From contig NZ_OY775906.1 in assembly GCF_963675065.1 (NCBI RefSeq), positions 1,404,001 to 1,468,000 on the forward strand: 64,000 bases of DNA, given 5' to 3'. The notes beneath the pieces were generated by a model that was not told the DNA's origin, made no database searches, and was given only the letters and a program-made list of their open reading frames with translations. The stretch comes from an uncultured Draconibacterium sp. (GTDB lineage: Bacteria > Bacteroidota > Bacteroidia > Bacteroidales > Prolixibacteraceae). The position numbers and the translations under genes were made by a program. Below, one piece after another: positions 36,490 to 44,650 of this stretch. Position 1 is the stretch's first letter. Each line of letters begins with the position of its first letter.

Positions 36490-37296
36490 CTACTTTTTGT
36501 GGCTGGCAGTTTCGTCGGCTTCAATGATGTTTGCTTCCAGAATTTGCACGAGCGTTTCTTTTGATAAACGTCGTTTAATTTCACCCTTTTGTGCTAACGA
36601 AACCGATCCACGTTCTTCCGAAACGACAATACACAGGGCATCGGTATTTTCCGTCATCCCAACGGCAGCTCGATGGCGGAGTCCCAAAGCTTTGTCCAAT
36701 TCTTTTTGTGTAAGCGGAAGAATACACCCCGCAGCAACAATGCGGTTTCCTTTAATAATTATGGCACCATCATGCAGTGGCGAGTTTTTGAAAAATATAG
36801 TGCGAATTAGCGTCGACGATATTTTTGCATTGATCTTTTCACCGGTATTAATCTGTTCGTTTAATTCGTTTTCACCCGCAATAACAATCAGTGCTCCGGT
36901 TTTTGTTTTCCCCATCGACTGGCAGGCATCAACAATGTTATCAATCTGTTGCTGGTTAATACTCTTGGGTTTCCCCTGAGAGAACAACTTGTCGAGCATT
37001 AATATTTTATTCACATTATAATTGGTACCGATAAACAGCAGGAATTTTCGTATTTCGGGGTGAAAAACAATTATGAGAGCGATGGCACCAACCCCAATAA
37101 AATACCCCATTATCGATCCCAGCAACTCCATGTTCAAGGCCTTCACCGTTAACCAAACCAGGTAGAGCGAAAAAAGCCCGATAACAATATTAAAAGCTAC
37201 CGTTCCTTTAATAAGGCGGTAAAGCTGGTAAAGCAAAAAAGCCACCAGTAGAATATCGAGGATATCAAGAAATCGTATGGTTATAAATGCCAGCAT
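36490..37296 (-). CDS. cdaA: Diadenylate cyclase, CdaA type
   Basis: This 268-residue enzyme makes cyclic di-AMP from two ATP. Three N-terminal membrane helices (about 8-85) are followed by the DAC domain with the catalytic motifs HDGAII and GLRHRAAVG. The ATG at 37296 overlaps the stop of folP by one base (TGATG); a TTG one codon earlier also exists. c-di-AMP usually controls potassium and osmolyte balance and wall growth. Coupling to folP is a common arrangement in Bacteroidota. Confidence 0.95.
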   Translation of the reverse strand: MLAFITIRFLDILDILLVAFLLYQLYRLIKGTVAFNIVIGLFSLYLVWLTVKALNMELLGSIMGYFIGVGAIALIIVFHPEIRKFLLFIGTNYNVNKILMLDKLFSQGKPKSINQQQIDNIVDACQSMGKTKTGALIVIAGENELNEQINTGEKINAKISSTLIRTIFFKNSPLHDGAIIIKGNRIVAAGCILPLTQKELDKALGLRHRAAVGMTENTDALCIVVSEERGSVSLAQKGEIKRRLSKETLVQILEANIIEADETASHKK

Positions 37297-38174
37297 CAAA
37301 TGATTGTAGCTTTAATTTCACAAAATATTTTTACGGCTTCAACTGCTTCTTTTACATCGTGCACACGCAAGATGTCGGCCCCGCCCATTAACGCCAGGGT
37401 GTTGGCCACCGAGGTGCCATTTAGTGCCGTTTCGGGCTGGGCATCAAGTGCCTTCCAAATCATCGACTTACGACTTAATCCCACCATCACCGGAAGTTGA
37501 TACACTTTAAACGCATCGAGCTTGTTCAATAACTCGTAGTTGTGGTCGAGTGTTTTTCCAAAACCAAAACCGGGATCCAGAATCACTTCTGTTACGCCCA
37601 GTTTGTTTAGTTTTTTTACACGTTCGGCAAAATACTGTGCTACTTCCTTAATCAGATCGTCGTACTGAGGATCTTCCTGCATGTTCAAGGGCGTTCCTTT
37701 TATATGCGACAAAATATACGGAACCTGTAATTTCCCCACAGTTTCAAACATATTGCTATCAAGCGATCCTCCCGAAATATCGTTTATGATTATTGGCCCT
37801 ACCTCATCGATTACACGAACAGCCACCCACGAGCGAAATGTATCGACCGAAAGCGCAATATCGGGGAAAGATTTATGAATTGCCTTTACAGCCGGTAACA
37901 GACGCACCAGCTCTTCTTTTGTTGAGACATTTTTCGAGCCCGGACGTGTAGAAACCGCTCCCACATCAATAATTCCTGCTCCATCAGCAACCATTTTTTC
38001 AACGGCTTTTAACATGGTGGTTTCGTCTTCCATTTTCCCTCCATCGAAAAACGAATCGGGCGTAATATTCACAATTCCGGCAACTACCGGAATGGATAAA
38101 TCAACTTCTTTTTCGCCAAGATGTAAGGTACTGTTTCGTTTTAGGAATTTACCCGCAGACTGCGTAATCAACAT
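37296..38174 (-). CDS. folP: Dihydropteroate synthase
   Basis: This 292-residue TIM barrel condenses pterin pyrophosphate with p-aminobenzoate in folate synthesis; it is the sulfonamide target. Motifs seen are GIVNITPDSFFDGG, IIDVGAVSTRPGS, IINDISGG, LDPGFGFGKT and GLSRKSM. It is the first gene of the folP-cdaA pair and is divergent from the DUF1599 gene. Confidence 0.95.
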   Translation of the reverse strand: MLITQSAGKFLKRNSTLHLGEKEVDLSIPVVAGIVNITPDSFFDGGKMEDETTMLKAVEKMVADGAGIIDVGAVSTRPGSKNVSTKEELVRLLPAVKAIHKSFPDIALSVDTFRSWVAVRVIDEVGPIIINDISGGSLDSNMFETVGKLQVPYILSHIKGTPLNMQEDPQYDDLIKEVAQYFAERVKKLNKLGVTEVILDPGFGFGKTLDHNYELLNKLDAFKVYQLPVMVGLSRKSMIWKALDAQPETALNGTSVANTLALMGGADILRVHDVKEAVEAVKIFCEIKATII

Positions 38175-38232
38175 AAGAACTGGGCTTTTATGTTTAACAA
38201 ATCATTAACTATCTATTAATTGTCGTTAACTA

Positions 38233-38240
38233 CAAATGTA
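38233..38240 (-). promoter_or_regulatory. Putative -7 box for folP-cdaA
   Basis: The minus strand reads TACATTTG, matching TAnnTTTG, about 58 nt upstream of folP in the divergent gap. The only TTTG upstream is too close (13 nt), so support is weak. Confidence 0.3.
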
Positions 38241-38365
38241 GAATAAAACAGGCCAAATTTGCCATTTTTTCATACTTTTATCCGGCAATTTTAGCATACA
38301 AAAATATACAGAACTTAGCGAATTGAGCACAATTGGCTCAACCAGAAGAAAAAAGACACAAAATA

Positions 38366-38911
38366 ATGGACAGAACAAACCAGCAATACGACCAGGTAAT
38401 TTCAATTTGCCGTAATATATTTTCGAAGAAAATGACCGATTATGGCACAGCATGGCGAATATTGCGTCCGACCTCACTTACCGACCAGATTTACATTAAA
38501 GCACAACGCATACGAAGCATTGAAGAGAAAGGTGTTACAAAAGTTGACGAAGGTGTAAAACCTGAATTTATTGGTATTATTAATTACTGTATTATGGGCC
38601 TGATTCAACTGGAATTAGGAACTTCAGATCAGGAAGTACCAAACGAAACCATTCAGGAACTTTACGACAAATATTTTAACGAGGCCAAAACGCTGATGAT
38701 GGATAAAAACCACGATTACGGCGAGGCCTGGCGAAATATGCGCATCAGTTCGTACACCGATTTGATTTTAATGAAAATACAACGCACAAAACAAATAGAA
38801 GATAACCAGGGCAAAACGCTTATTTCTGAAGGAATTGATGCCAATTATATGGATATGATCAATTACTCTGTGTTTGCCATGATTAAAATTGAATTTGAAA
38901 ACAAAGAATAA
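38366..38911 (+). CDS. DUF1599 domain protein
   Basis: This 181-residue protein has two similar halves. The first reads KKMTDYGTAWRILRPTSLTDQI, the second KNHDYGEAWRNMRISSYTDLI, each followed by an IxxKxxRxxxIE helix. This duplicated pattern is the DUF1599 family, also called nucleotide modification associated domain 1. The biochemical role is not established. I chose the ATG at 38366; a TTG at 38333 adds 11 residues. It starts a run with the DoxX-like gene (9-nt gap), the usual order in this phylum. Confidence 0.88.
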   Translation: MDRTNQQYDQVISICRNIFSKKMTDYGTAWRILRPTSLTDQIYIKAQRIRSIEEKGVTKVDEGVKPEFIGIINYCIMGLIQLELGTSDQEVPNETIQELYDKYFNEAKTLMMDKNHDYGEAWRNMRISSYTDLILMKIQRTKQIEDNQGKTLISEGIDANYMDMINYSVFAMIKIEFENKE

Positions 38912-38920
38912 ACTCACCGT

Positions 38921-40045
38921 ATGAATATTGTTAAGCAACTCGCACGAATTCTTTTTGGTATTGTTTTTATTTTCTCCGGATTTGTAAAAGGAATCGATCC
39001 GTGGGGATCGGCCTACAAATTTACCGACTATTTTAATGCCATGGGGTTCGATTCGTTGCTTTGGGCAGCCTTTCCGCTGGGAGTTTTGCTGGCTTTTGCC
39101 GAGTTTGCCATTGGCGTGGCTTTTATGTTTAACTGGCGGATGCGGTTGTTTTCATGGCTGGGCTTATTATTCATGGCCTTTTTTACACCATTAACACTTT
39201 GGATTGCACTAAAAAATCCGGTTACCGATTGTGGTTGTTTTGGCGATGCACTGGTAATTTCGAACTGGGAAACATTTTATAAAAACCTTGTATTTATTAC
39301 GCTGGCAATAATTGTAGTTGTTAACCGAAATTGGTATGCCGAAAAGGTAAAAAGTATAGTTCCGGGTATACTAAGTGTTGGTGTTTTTATTGTATACTTT
39401 GGCATTGTTTATTACTCGTACAGCCACTTGCCGGTTTTCGATTTCAGGCCTTACAAAGTGGGCACCAATATTCCGGAAGCCATGAGCATTCCCGACGATG
39501 CGCCACAGGAAATCTATGAGAACACATTTTATTACAAGAATAAAAACACCGGCGAGGTTAAAGAATTCACGGAAGCTAATTATCCCTGGCAAGACACCAC
39601 TAACTGGGAATATAACGACATGGAATCGAACCTGGTGCAGGAAGGTTACGAACCGCCAATTCATGATTTCACCATTGAATCGCCCGAAGGAGATGACATA
39701 AAAGACTTCTTTATTTACGACGAGAATTATGTGTTTATGCTTGTAGCTTACGACCTGCATAAAACCAGTACCAAGTCGCAGGAAGAGATTAACACCTTAG
39801 CGCATTGGGCGCTGGATAAAGGGTATTCGTTTGTTTGCCTCACCTCCACCCTGCAGGATGAAGCTGTGCAATTTGCTGAAGAGAATGAAGCACCTTACGA
39901 ATTCTTTAATTGCGACGAAATTACCTTAAAAACAATGATTCGTTCGAACCCGGGATTGATCGTAATGAAAGGCGGAACAATTCTGGGAAAATGGCATTAC
40001 AACGATATTCCTTCGCCGGAAGAAATTGAAGCTGAATTTGAGTAG
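38921..40045 (+). CDS. BT_3928-type membrane protein: DoxX-like domain plus thioredoxin-like tail
   Basis: This 374-residue protein has about four N-terminal membrane segments (residues 5-140) of DoxX type (FGIVFIFSGFVKGIDPWGSAYKFTDYF). It also contains PVTDCGCFGDAL, a Cys-rich loop typical of MauE/DoxX relatives. The second half (about 215-374) is extracytoplasmic with a thioredoxin-like fold but no CxxC (FMLVAYDLHKTS ... SNPGLIVMKGG). It may act in redox or quinone-linked envelope chemistry; this is inferred from family. It follows the DUF1599 gene closely. Confidence 0.88.
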   Translation: MNIVKQLARILFGIVFIFSGFVKGIDPWGSAYKFTDYFNAMGFDSLLWAAFPLGVLLAFAEFAIGVAFMFNWRMRLFSWLGLLFMAFFTPLTLWIALKNPVTDCGCFGDALVISNWETFYKNLVFITLAIIVVVNRNWYAEKVKSIVPGILSVGVFIVYFGIVYYSYSHLPVFDFRPYKVGTNIPEAMSIPDDAPQEIYENTFYYKNKNTGEVKEFTEANYPWQDTTNWEYNDMESNLVQEGYEPPIHDFTIESPEGDDIKDFFIYDENYVFMLVAYDLHKTSTKSQEEINTLAHWALDKGYSFVCLTSTLQDEAVQFAEENEAPYEFFNCDEITLKTMIRSNPGLIVMKGGTILGKWHYNDIPSPEEIEAEFE

Positions 40046-40079
40046 AGATTGACGAGTTTCGAGTTTCGAGCTATAAGTT

Positions 40080-40310
40080 TGCAGTCGCAGTTCACAGTTT
40101 TACAATTTAGCAGTTATACAATTCTACAATTAAGTTTTACCACAGAGTTACGTAGAGAATTCTCGGAGTTTCACAGAGCGGGTAAAAAAGCAGACTGCTA
40201 AGTTTTACATTTTATCAGTTTAGCAATTCATTCTACCGACAAAATGAAAAGTCACAGTCTCAGGTTAATGTCACAGTCGCATTTTACAATTTAGCATTTT
40301 AGCAATGGTG
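40080..40310. repeat. Copy of the TTTTACCACAGAGTT intergenic repeat
   Basis: The core lies at about 40134-40178, in the same orientation as the copy at 35262. It is flanked by variant copies of TTTTACAATTTAGCA, as seen there. It occupies most of the gap between the DoxX-like gene and tpiA. Confidence 0.75.
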
Positions 40311-40323
40311 ACGCTAAAGTACC

Positions 40324-40372
40324 CGGAATCCAGCATCTAATATCAAGTATCTAGTATCAAGCATCCAGTATC
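40324..40372. repeat. Heptanucleotide variant tandem repeat (NAGNATC)
   Basis: Seven consecutive 7-mers end in ATC: CGGAATC, CAGCATC, TAATATC, AAGTATC, TAGTATC, AAGCATC, CAGTATC. The ATC is invariant while positions 1, 3 and 4 vary. It stands about 90 nt upstream of the putative tpiA promoter. Confidence 0.8.
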
Positions 40373-40458
40373 GCATCTCATTCTTCCAATTTAAATAAAC
40401 AAATAGTTAATAATATTTAAGCATTATATTCAATGCCCCGCGAATCAATTATTTCGGT

Positions 40459-40466
40459 TAAATTTG
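40459..40466 (+). promoter_or_regulatory. Putative -7 box for tpiA
   Basis: TAAATTTG matches TAnnTTTG, 41 nt before the tpiA ATG. A convincing -33 TTTG is not seen at 19-21 nt. Confidence 0.4.
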
Positions 40467-40507
40467 TGATCGATTTTTGAAAATCTAATAAACTAAAATT
40501 CAATAAT

Positions 40508-41266
40508 ATGAGACAAAAGATAGTTGCAGGAAACTGGAAATGTAACACCACCTTACAAGAAGGTGTTGAGTTGGGAAAAGCTGTTGACGCGATTGTAGCG
40601 AGTGAAGGTGCTGACGATGTAGTTGTTGTATTGGGAACACCATTTACACACATTACAAAAGTAGTTGAAACAGTAAATACCGACAGAATTGGTGTTGCTG
40701 CACAAAACTGTGCTGCCGAAGCTAAAGGAGCATACACTGGTGAGGTTTCTGCTGAAATGGTAAAATCAACAGGTGCTGAGTACGTTATTTTAGGTCACTC
40801 TGAGCGTCGTGAATACTACGGTGAAACCAGCGAGATCCTGAACAAAAAAGTTGCTCTGGCACTAGAAAACGAATTAACTCCAATTTACTGCTGTGGTGAA
40901 GCTTTAGATATTCGCGAAGCCGGTACACACAACGAATATGTTGTAAATCAACTGGAAGAAACAGTTTTCCAACTGTCAACCGAAGATTTCAAAAAAATCG
41001 TTATTGCTTACGAACCAATCTGGGCAATCGGTACAGGTGTAACTGCCAGCTCGGAGCAAGCACAAGATATGCACGCTAACATTCGCGCTGCAATTACAGC
41101 TAAATTTGGTGAAGAAGTTGCTGAAGGAACTTCAATTCTTTATGGTGGTAGCTGCAAACCAAGTAACGCAAACGAATTATTCGCCAACAAAGACGTTGAC
41201 GGTGGTTTGATTGGTGGTGCTGCACTAAAAGCTGAAGATTTCATTGGAATCATCAACGGTTTCTAG
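40508..41266 (+). CDS. tpiA: Triosephosphate isomerase
   Basis: This 252-residue TIM barrel interconverts glyceraldehyde-3-phosphate and dihydroxyacetone phosphate. The catalytic residues are Lys11 (GNWKCN), His97 (ILGHSERR) and Glu169 (AYEPIWAIGTG, followed by the mobile loop). The phosphate loop LYGGSC and GGLIGGAAL are present. The codon use looks that of a highly expressed gene. A terminator follows. Confidence 0.97.
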   Translation: MRQKIVAGNWKCNTTLQEGVELGKAVDAIVASEGADDVVVVLGTPFTHITKVVETVNTDRIGVAAQNCAAEAKGAYTGEVSAEMVKSTGAEYVILGHSERREYYGETSEILNKKVALALENELTPIYCCGEALDIREAGTHNEYVVNQLEETVFQLSTEDFKKIVIAYEPIWAIGTGVTASSEQAQDMHANIRAAITAKFGEEVAEGTSILYGGSCKPSNANELFANKDVDGGLIGGAALKAEDFIGIINGF

Positions 41267-41292
41267 AAAACAATCAAAATGCGAAATATTTT

Positions 41293-41328
41293 AAAGCCAT
41301 TTTCTGCACAGTCAGGAAATGGCTTTTT
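41293..41328 (+). terminator. Terminator after tpiA
   Basis: Arms AAAGCCATTT and AAATGGCTTT, with extra pairing toward the loop (TCTG/CAGG), are followed by a T-run. It starts 27 nt after the tpiA stop. Confidence 0.8.
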
Positions 41329-41463
41329 CAATAACAACAAGCTGTTAACTAGCCATTATAAACTGATATTTACTACATTTACTCCCACTATTTTAAAACA
41401 TCTGCGAGGATCGGGTTGTTAATTACGAATAGCACATATCGTTTAGGTCTAACTTTTTATTGC

Positions 41464-41895
41464 ATGAGAAAACTGGTATTATTAGTCATTTTGTTCACCT
41501 CAATATGCATTATCAGTTGTAATTCTTCTAAAAATTCGGAAGAGATAGCCACATACACCTACCAGGAGAAGAATGTTGAAATGAATGATGCCTTGCGGGT
41601 AAAAATTCCGGATTGGGTGGAAGAAGGAAAAATCTGCTATGGGCTGGTAGTTCAGGTAACAAAAGAAGGTAAACCGATAACAGGAAAACCTGTGAAAGCC
41701 AAAGTAGTTCAAATCGATGAAAACTCGGTAAAAATGAAGGCCCTTGAAACGGTAATTCTCTACGAAGGACCAGATCGCAACCTGAAAGGAATAAACAAAG
41801 GCCAGGTTTGGGATGAAAAAGAAGGCGACCTCTACCTCACTTTTGACGAAGCCGTTGAGGTGCTCGAAAAAATGGAAATTTATAAACCTGAATAA
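41464..41895 (+). CDS. Small lipoprotein of unknown function
   Basis: This 143-residue protein has a lipobox CIISC (Cys about 19). The mature part is charged and appears beta-rich (YGLVVQVTKEGKPITGKPVKAKVVQID), perhaps an Ig-like or carboxypeptidase-regulatory-like fold. I do not recognise a family. I chose the ATG at 41464 because the signal peptide begins there, not at 41416. It is separated from tpiA by a terminator and from the next operon by about 325 nt. Confidence 0.7.
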   Translation: MRKLVLLVILFTSICIISCNSSKNSEEIATYTYQEKNVEMNDALRVKIPDWVEEGKICYGLVVQVTKEGKPITGKPVKAKVVQIDENSVKMKALETVILYEGPDRNLKGINKGQVWDEKEGDLYLTFDEAVEVLEKMEIYKPE

Positions 41896-42111
41896 GCTTA
41901 ACCTGATTTTGGTGATGCTACAAAAACATCCCTAAGTATCGCAAACTCTCCCGTTATATTTATTTCATTAGCGAACACAATCTACACGCCACACCTTCTA
42001 TGAAACATAAAAAAACAATATATTTAGTCCAAACTACAATAAATACTATTAAGAAATAAGAGATTTCTTGTATCTTCATCTTTTGAGAAAATTCAGAAAT
42101 AGTTTGTTGCA

Positions 42112-42143
42112 TTTACAGGGATTAAAAGTTTACCCTAAATTTG
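42112..42143 (+). promoter_or_regulatory. Putative promoter of the 42.2-53.1 kb envelope operon
   Basis: TAAATTTG (42136-42143) matches the -7 consensus, and TTTA (42112-42115) sits 20 nt upstream as a one-mismatch -33 box. It ends 78 nt before the first start codon. The rest of 41896-42221 shows no gene. Confidence 0.45.
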
Positions 42144-42221
42144 TAAGTCGGACAAAGTTTAATAAAATTGATTTTTAGTACGTTCCGGCAAAAACGAAAT
42201 GAAAAAACGAGGAATGTGTAT

Positions 42222-44579
42222 ATGAGAATATTTATGCTTTTTATTTTCCTGTCCCTCACTGCTGGCTATAGCAGTGCACAAAACCCAATTTTCGATTGGA
42301 AAAAAGACACACTTAGCCTTGGAAACACCCTACAAAAAATGACGATAAATGGTGACCATGCCACTATTGCCGGATTCAACAATACTTTTCTAACATCAAA
42401 CGATGGCGGAGAAAACTGGAACCCAATTAACCTGGTAAAACCCAGCTACGATTTAATGGATATCAGTATTAAAGAATCAGTGGGATATATTGTTACTTCA
42501 AGGGAAAAATTCTATGATGCCGCTCAGGACGTTTATACAAATGGTGTTATCTTTAAAACAACTGATAACGCACAAACCTGGCTCACTTTAGAACCCATTT
42601 TTGATACAATAAATGACCCTGCTCTTAATCCACTGGCAGACCTGTGTTTTGGGATGGATTTTCAGGCAGTTGAAACCGCAAATGATACCACGGCCTATTG
42701 TGCGGCGCGTTGGTTCGAATATATACCTGGTGGAAAAGAGTCTCACTCTGCCGTTTTTAAAACCGGCGACGGAGGTATTAGCTGGCAAAATATAAGTGGC
42801 GACCTTGGTGGAAGCTCAGTAAGTTGTATTTCGTTTAATGGCGAAAATGGTTTTATTGGAGGCAGCAATATTCTTCTCAAAACAACAGTTTCGGCAGATA
42901 CTGTTGTCAATATTTTCTCAGAATTCCCCGGTAGTGGCTCGGTGTACGTTTATGACATTGAGAATGTAAGTGAAACTGAGGTATTAATCACCACTACATC
43001 CGACAGTGTTTTTGTTACAACGGATTTGGGAAATTCATATAACGCTTTTAAGGGTATCGATGGGGCATCTGATATTTATAAAGTAAACGATTCTACTATC
43101 GTTGTTATAGATTCAAAAGACGTATATGTATCTACCAACTATGGTCTCTCGTGGGGCAAGCATACATTTTCTCAAGTTCAGTGGGAAATAGGTGGAGTTG
43201 CCAATGATTCGTTAATACTATTAGCTGAGAGTATTATACACAAAGGTGCCATGCAGGATTTGATCAGTGGGAATTACACTTTTGTAACACAAAATTTAGG
43301 CAACGACAAGCTTTATAAAACCGTCTTCAATAACGATAATTTGATTATTGTAGGAAAAGAGCAAAATTTCCATCAGTCATTTGATGGAGGTGTAACCTGG
43401 GATTTAAAACATATACCAGAAGTTCCGGCACTCGAAGAGGTATACAAGAATATTGATTTCTACGGATTAAGTGGTGTTGGTGACGAAGCTTATGCTTGTA
43501 TTAACCGCCATAAGTTAATGGATTATCCTTCCAGTTCGGGAAAGGAAGATGTATTTTGGTCGGGAGGATTATTTTATACCAACGACAACTGGCAAACTTA
43601 TAAATCGGTTAACATTGCCAAACTAGGCGATGCAAATGAGGCAGATCCTTCGGCTAATCCCTATCATGAATCGTGCAATGGAGTAAACACTTCTGTTGTT
43701 CATTATATTGGTGATGAAACTGTTTTACTTTGGACACTTTGGAATGACTATTCTAATGGTAATATGGTGGAACATTCAAGAGTGTTCAAATCAATTGATG
43801 CCGGGAAAAACTGGATTCCGATAACTGATGATTTGGGATACAAAAATGTACAGGATATTCAATCAAGAGGAGACTCAGTATATATTGTTGGAGAGGAGGT
43901 TCTGCTCTTTTCGGAAGATGCCGGACAAAAAATCCTTGATCCCGCTCCTGTATTCACCGATCTCTATCCTAATCTGGATAGTAACGAAGATGATGAAATG
44001 TTTATTAATGCCATTGAACTGGGCAATACGAATGAATTCTTTGTGGTTACCACCCGCGACAGTTGTTTTATGACCAGCGACAACGGTGCCACCTTTAAAA
44101 CATTAGGAAACCTAAAAGGAGCTTTCGATATTTATAAGTTCGATAATAACTCCTATATCATTATGGGTGTGAGTGGATCGATATTTACAAACGATGGCGG
44201 ATCAAACTGGTTAGACTGCGATCCGGGCGAATTGATTTATGAAATAGGTGGCGTTTATAACAATAAACTTTATGCACTTGCCAGAAGTTGCGCCGTATCA
44301 AACAATATAAACAATTTTGATCTGAAAACAGCAATACCTCAACTTTATACAAAAGCAGAACTAAAGGTTGCCTATAACTCCTATGCTGTTGAGCTTATTT
44401 CGTCAGAGTATAATATTGAAGCCTGTTCGGTATACAGTATTAATGGCACGCTGGTAAAAAAATCGATGCCCAATAACCGCGTTTTTAAACTAAACAACAA
44501 TGAGTTTACACCTGGAGTTTACATTGTGCATTCAATAGTAAAAGGTAAACCGTATGTGAATAAAGTTATATTGAGATAA
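42222..44579 (+). CDS. Secreted beta-propeller (BNR/VPS10-like) protein with T9SS sorting domain
   Basis: This 785-residue protein has a signal peptide (LSLTAGYSSAQ). Repeated sialidase/photosystem-stability-type motifs occur (SNDGGENW, TTDNAQTW, TGDGGISW, SFDGGVTW, SIDAGKNW, TSDNGATF, TNDGGSNW), indicating one or two propellers. The last 75 or so residues form a type A T9SS C-terminal domain (VYSINGTLVKKSM ... GVYIVHSIVKGKPYVNKVILR), so it is exported and attached to the surface. I chose the ATG at 42222 for its signal peptide. It precedes the TonB receptor by 71 nt and probably heads the operon. Its ligand is unknown. Confidence 0.9.
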   Translation: MRIFMLFIFLSLTAGYSSAQNPIFDWKKDTLSLGNTLQKMTINGDHATIAGFNNTFLTSNDGGENWNPINLVKPSYDLMDISIKESVGYIVTSREKFYDAAQDVYTNGVIFKTTDNAQTWLTLEPIFDTINDPALNPLADLCFGMDFQAVETANDTTAYCAARWFEYIPGGKESHSAVFKTGDGGISWQNISGDLGGSSVSCISFNGENGFIGGSNILLKTTVSADTVVNIFSEFPGSGSVYVYDIENVSETEVLITTTSDSVFVTTDLGNSYNAFKGIDGASDIYKVNDSTIVVIDSKDVYVSTNYGLSWGKHTFSQVQWEIGGVANDSLILLAESIIHKGAMQDLISGNYTFVTQNLGNDKLYKTVFNNDNLIIVGKEQNFHQSFDGGVTWDLKHIPEVPALEEVYKNIDFYGLSGVGDEAYACINRHKLMDYPSSSGKEDVFWSGGLFYTNDNWQTYKSVNIAKLGDANEADPSANPYHESCNGVNTSVVHYIGDETVLLWTLWNDYSNGNMVEHSRVFKSIDAGKNWIPITDDLGYKNVQDIQSRGDSVYIVGEEVLLFSEDAGQKILDPAPVFTDLYPNLDSNEDDEMFINAIELGNTNEFFVVTTRDSCFMTSDNGATFKTLGNLKGAFDIYKFDNNSYIIMGVSGSIFTNDGGSNWLDCDPGELIYEIGGVYNNKLYALARSCAVSNNINNFDLKTAIPQLYTKAELKVAYNSYAVELISSEYNIEACSVYSINGTLVKKSMPNNRVFKLNNNEFTPGVYIVHSIVKGKPYVNKVILR

Positions 44580-44650
44580 TACGGAAACAATTTGGTGTAA
44601 TTCCGGGACAAAGCTTCATAATCACATTTTTTGTTGCGACCATTCCAATA

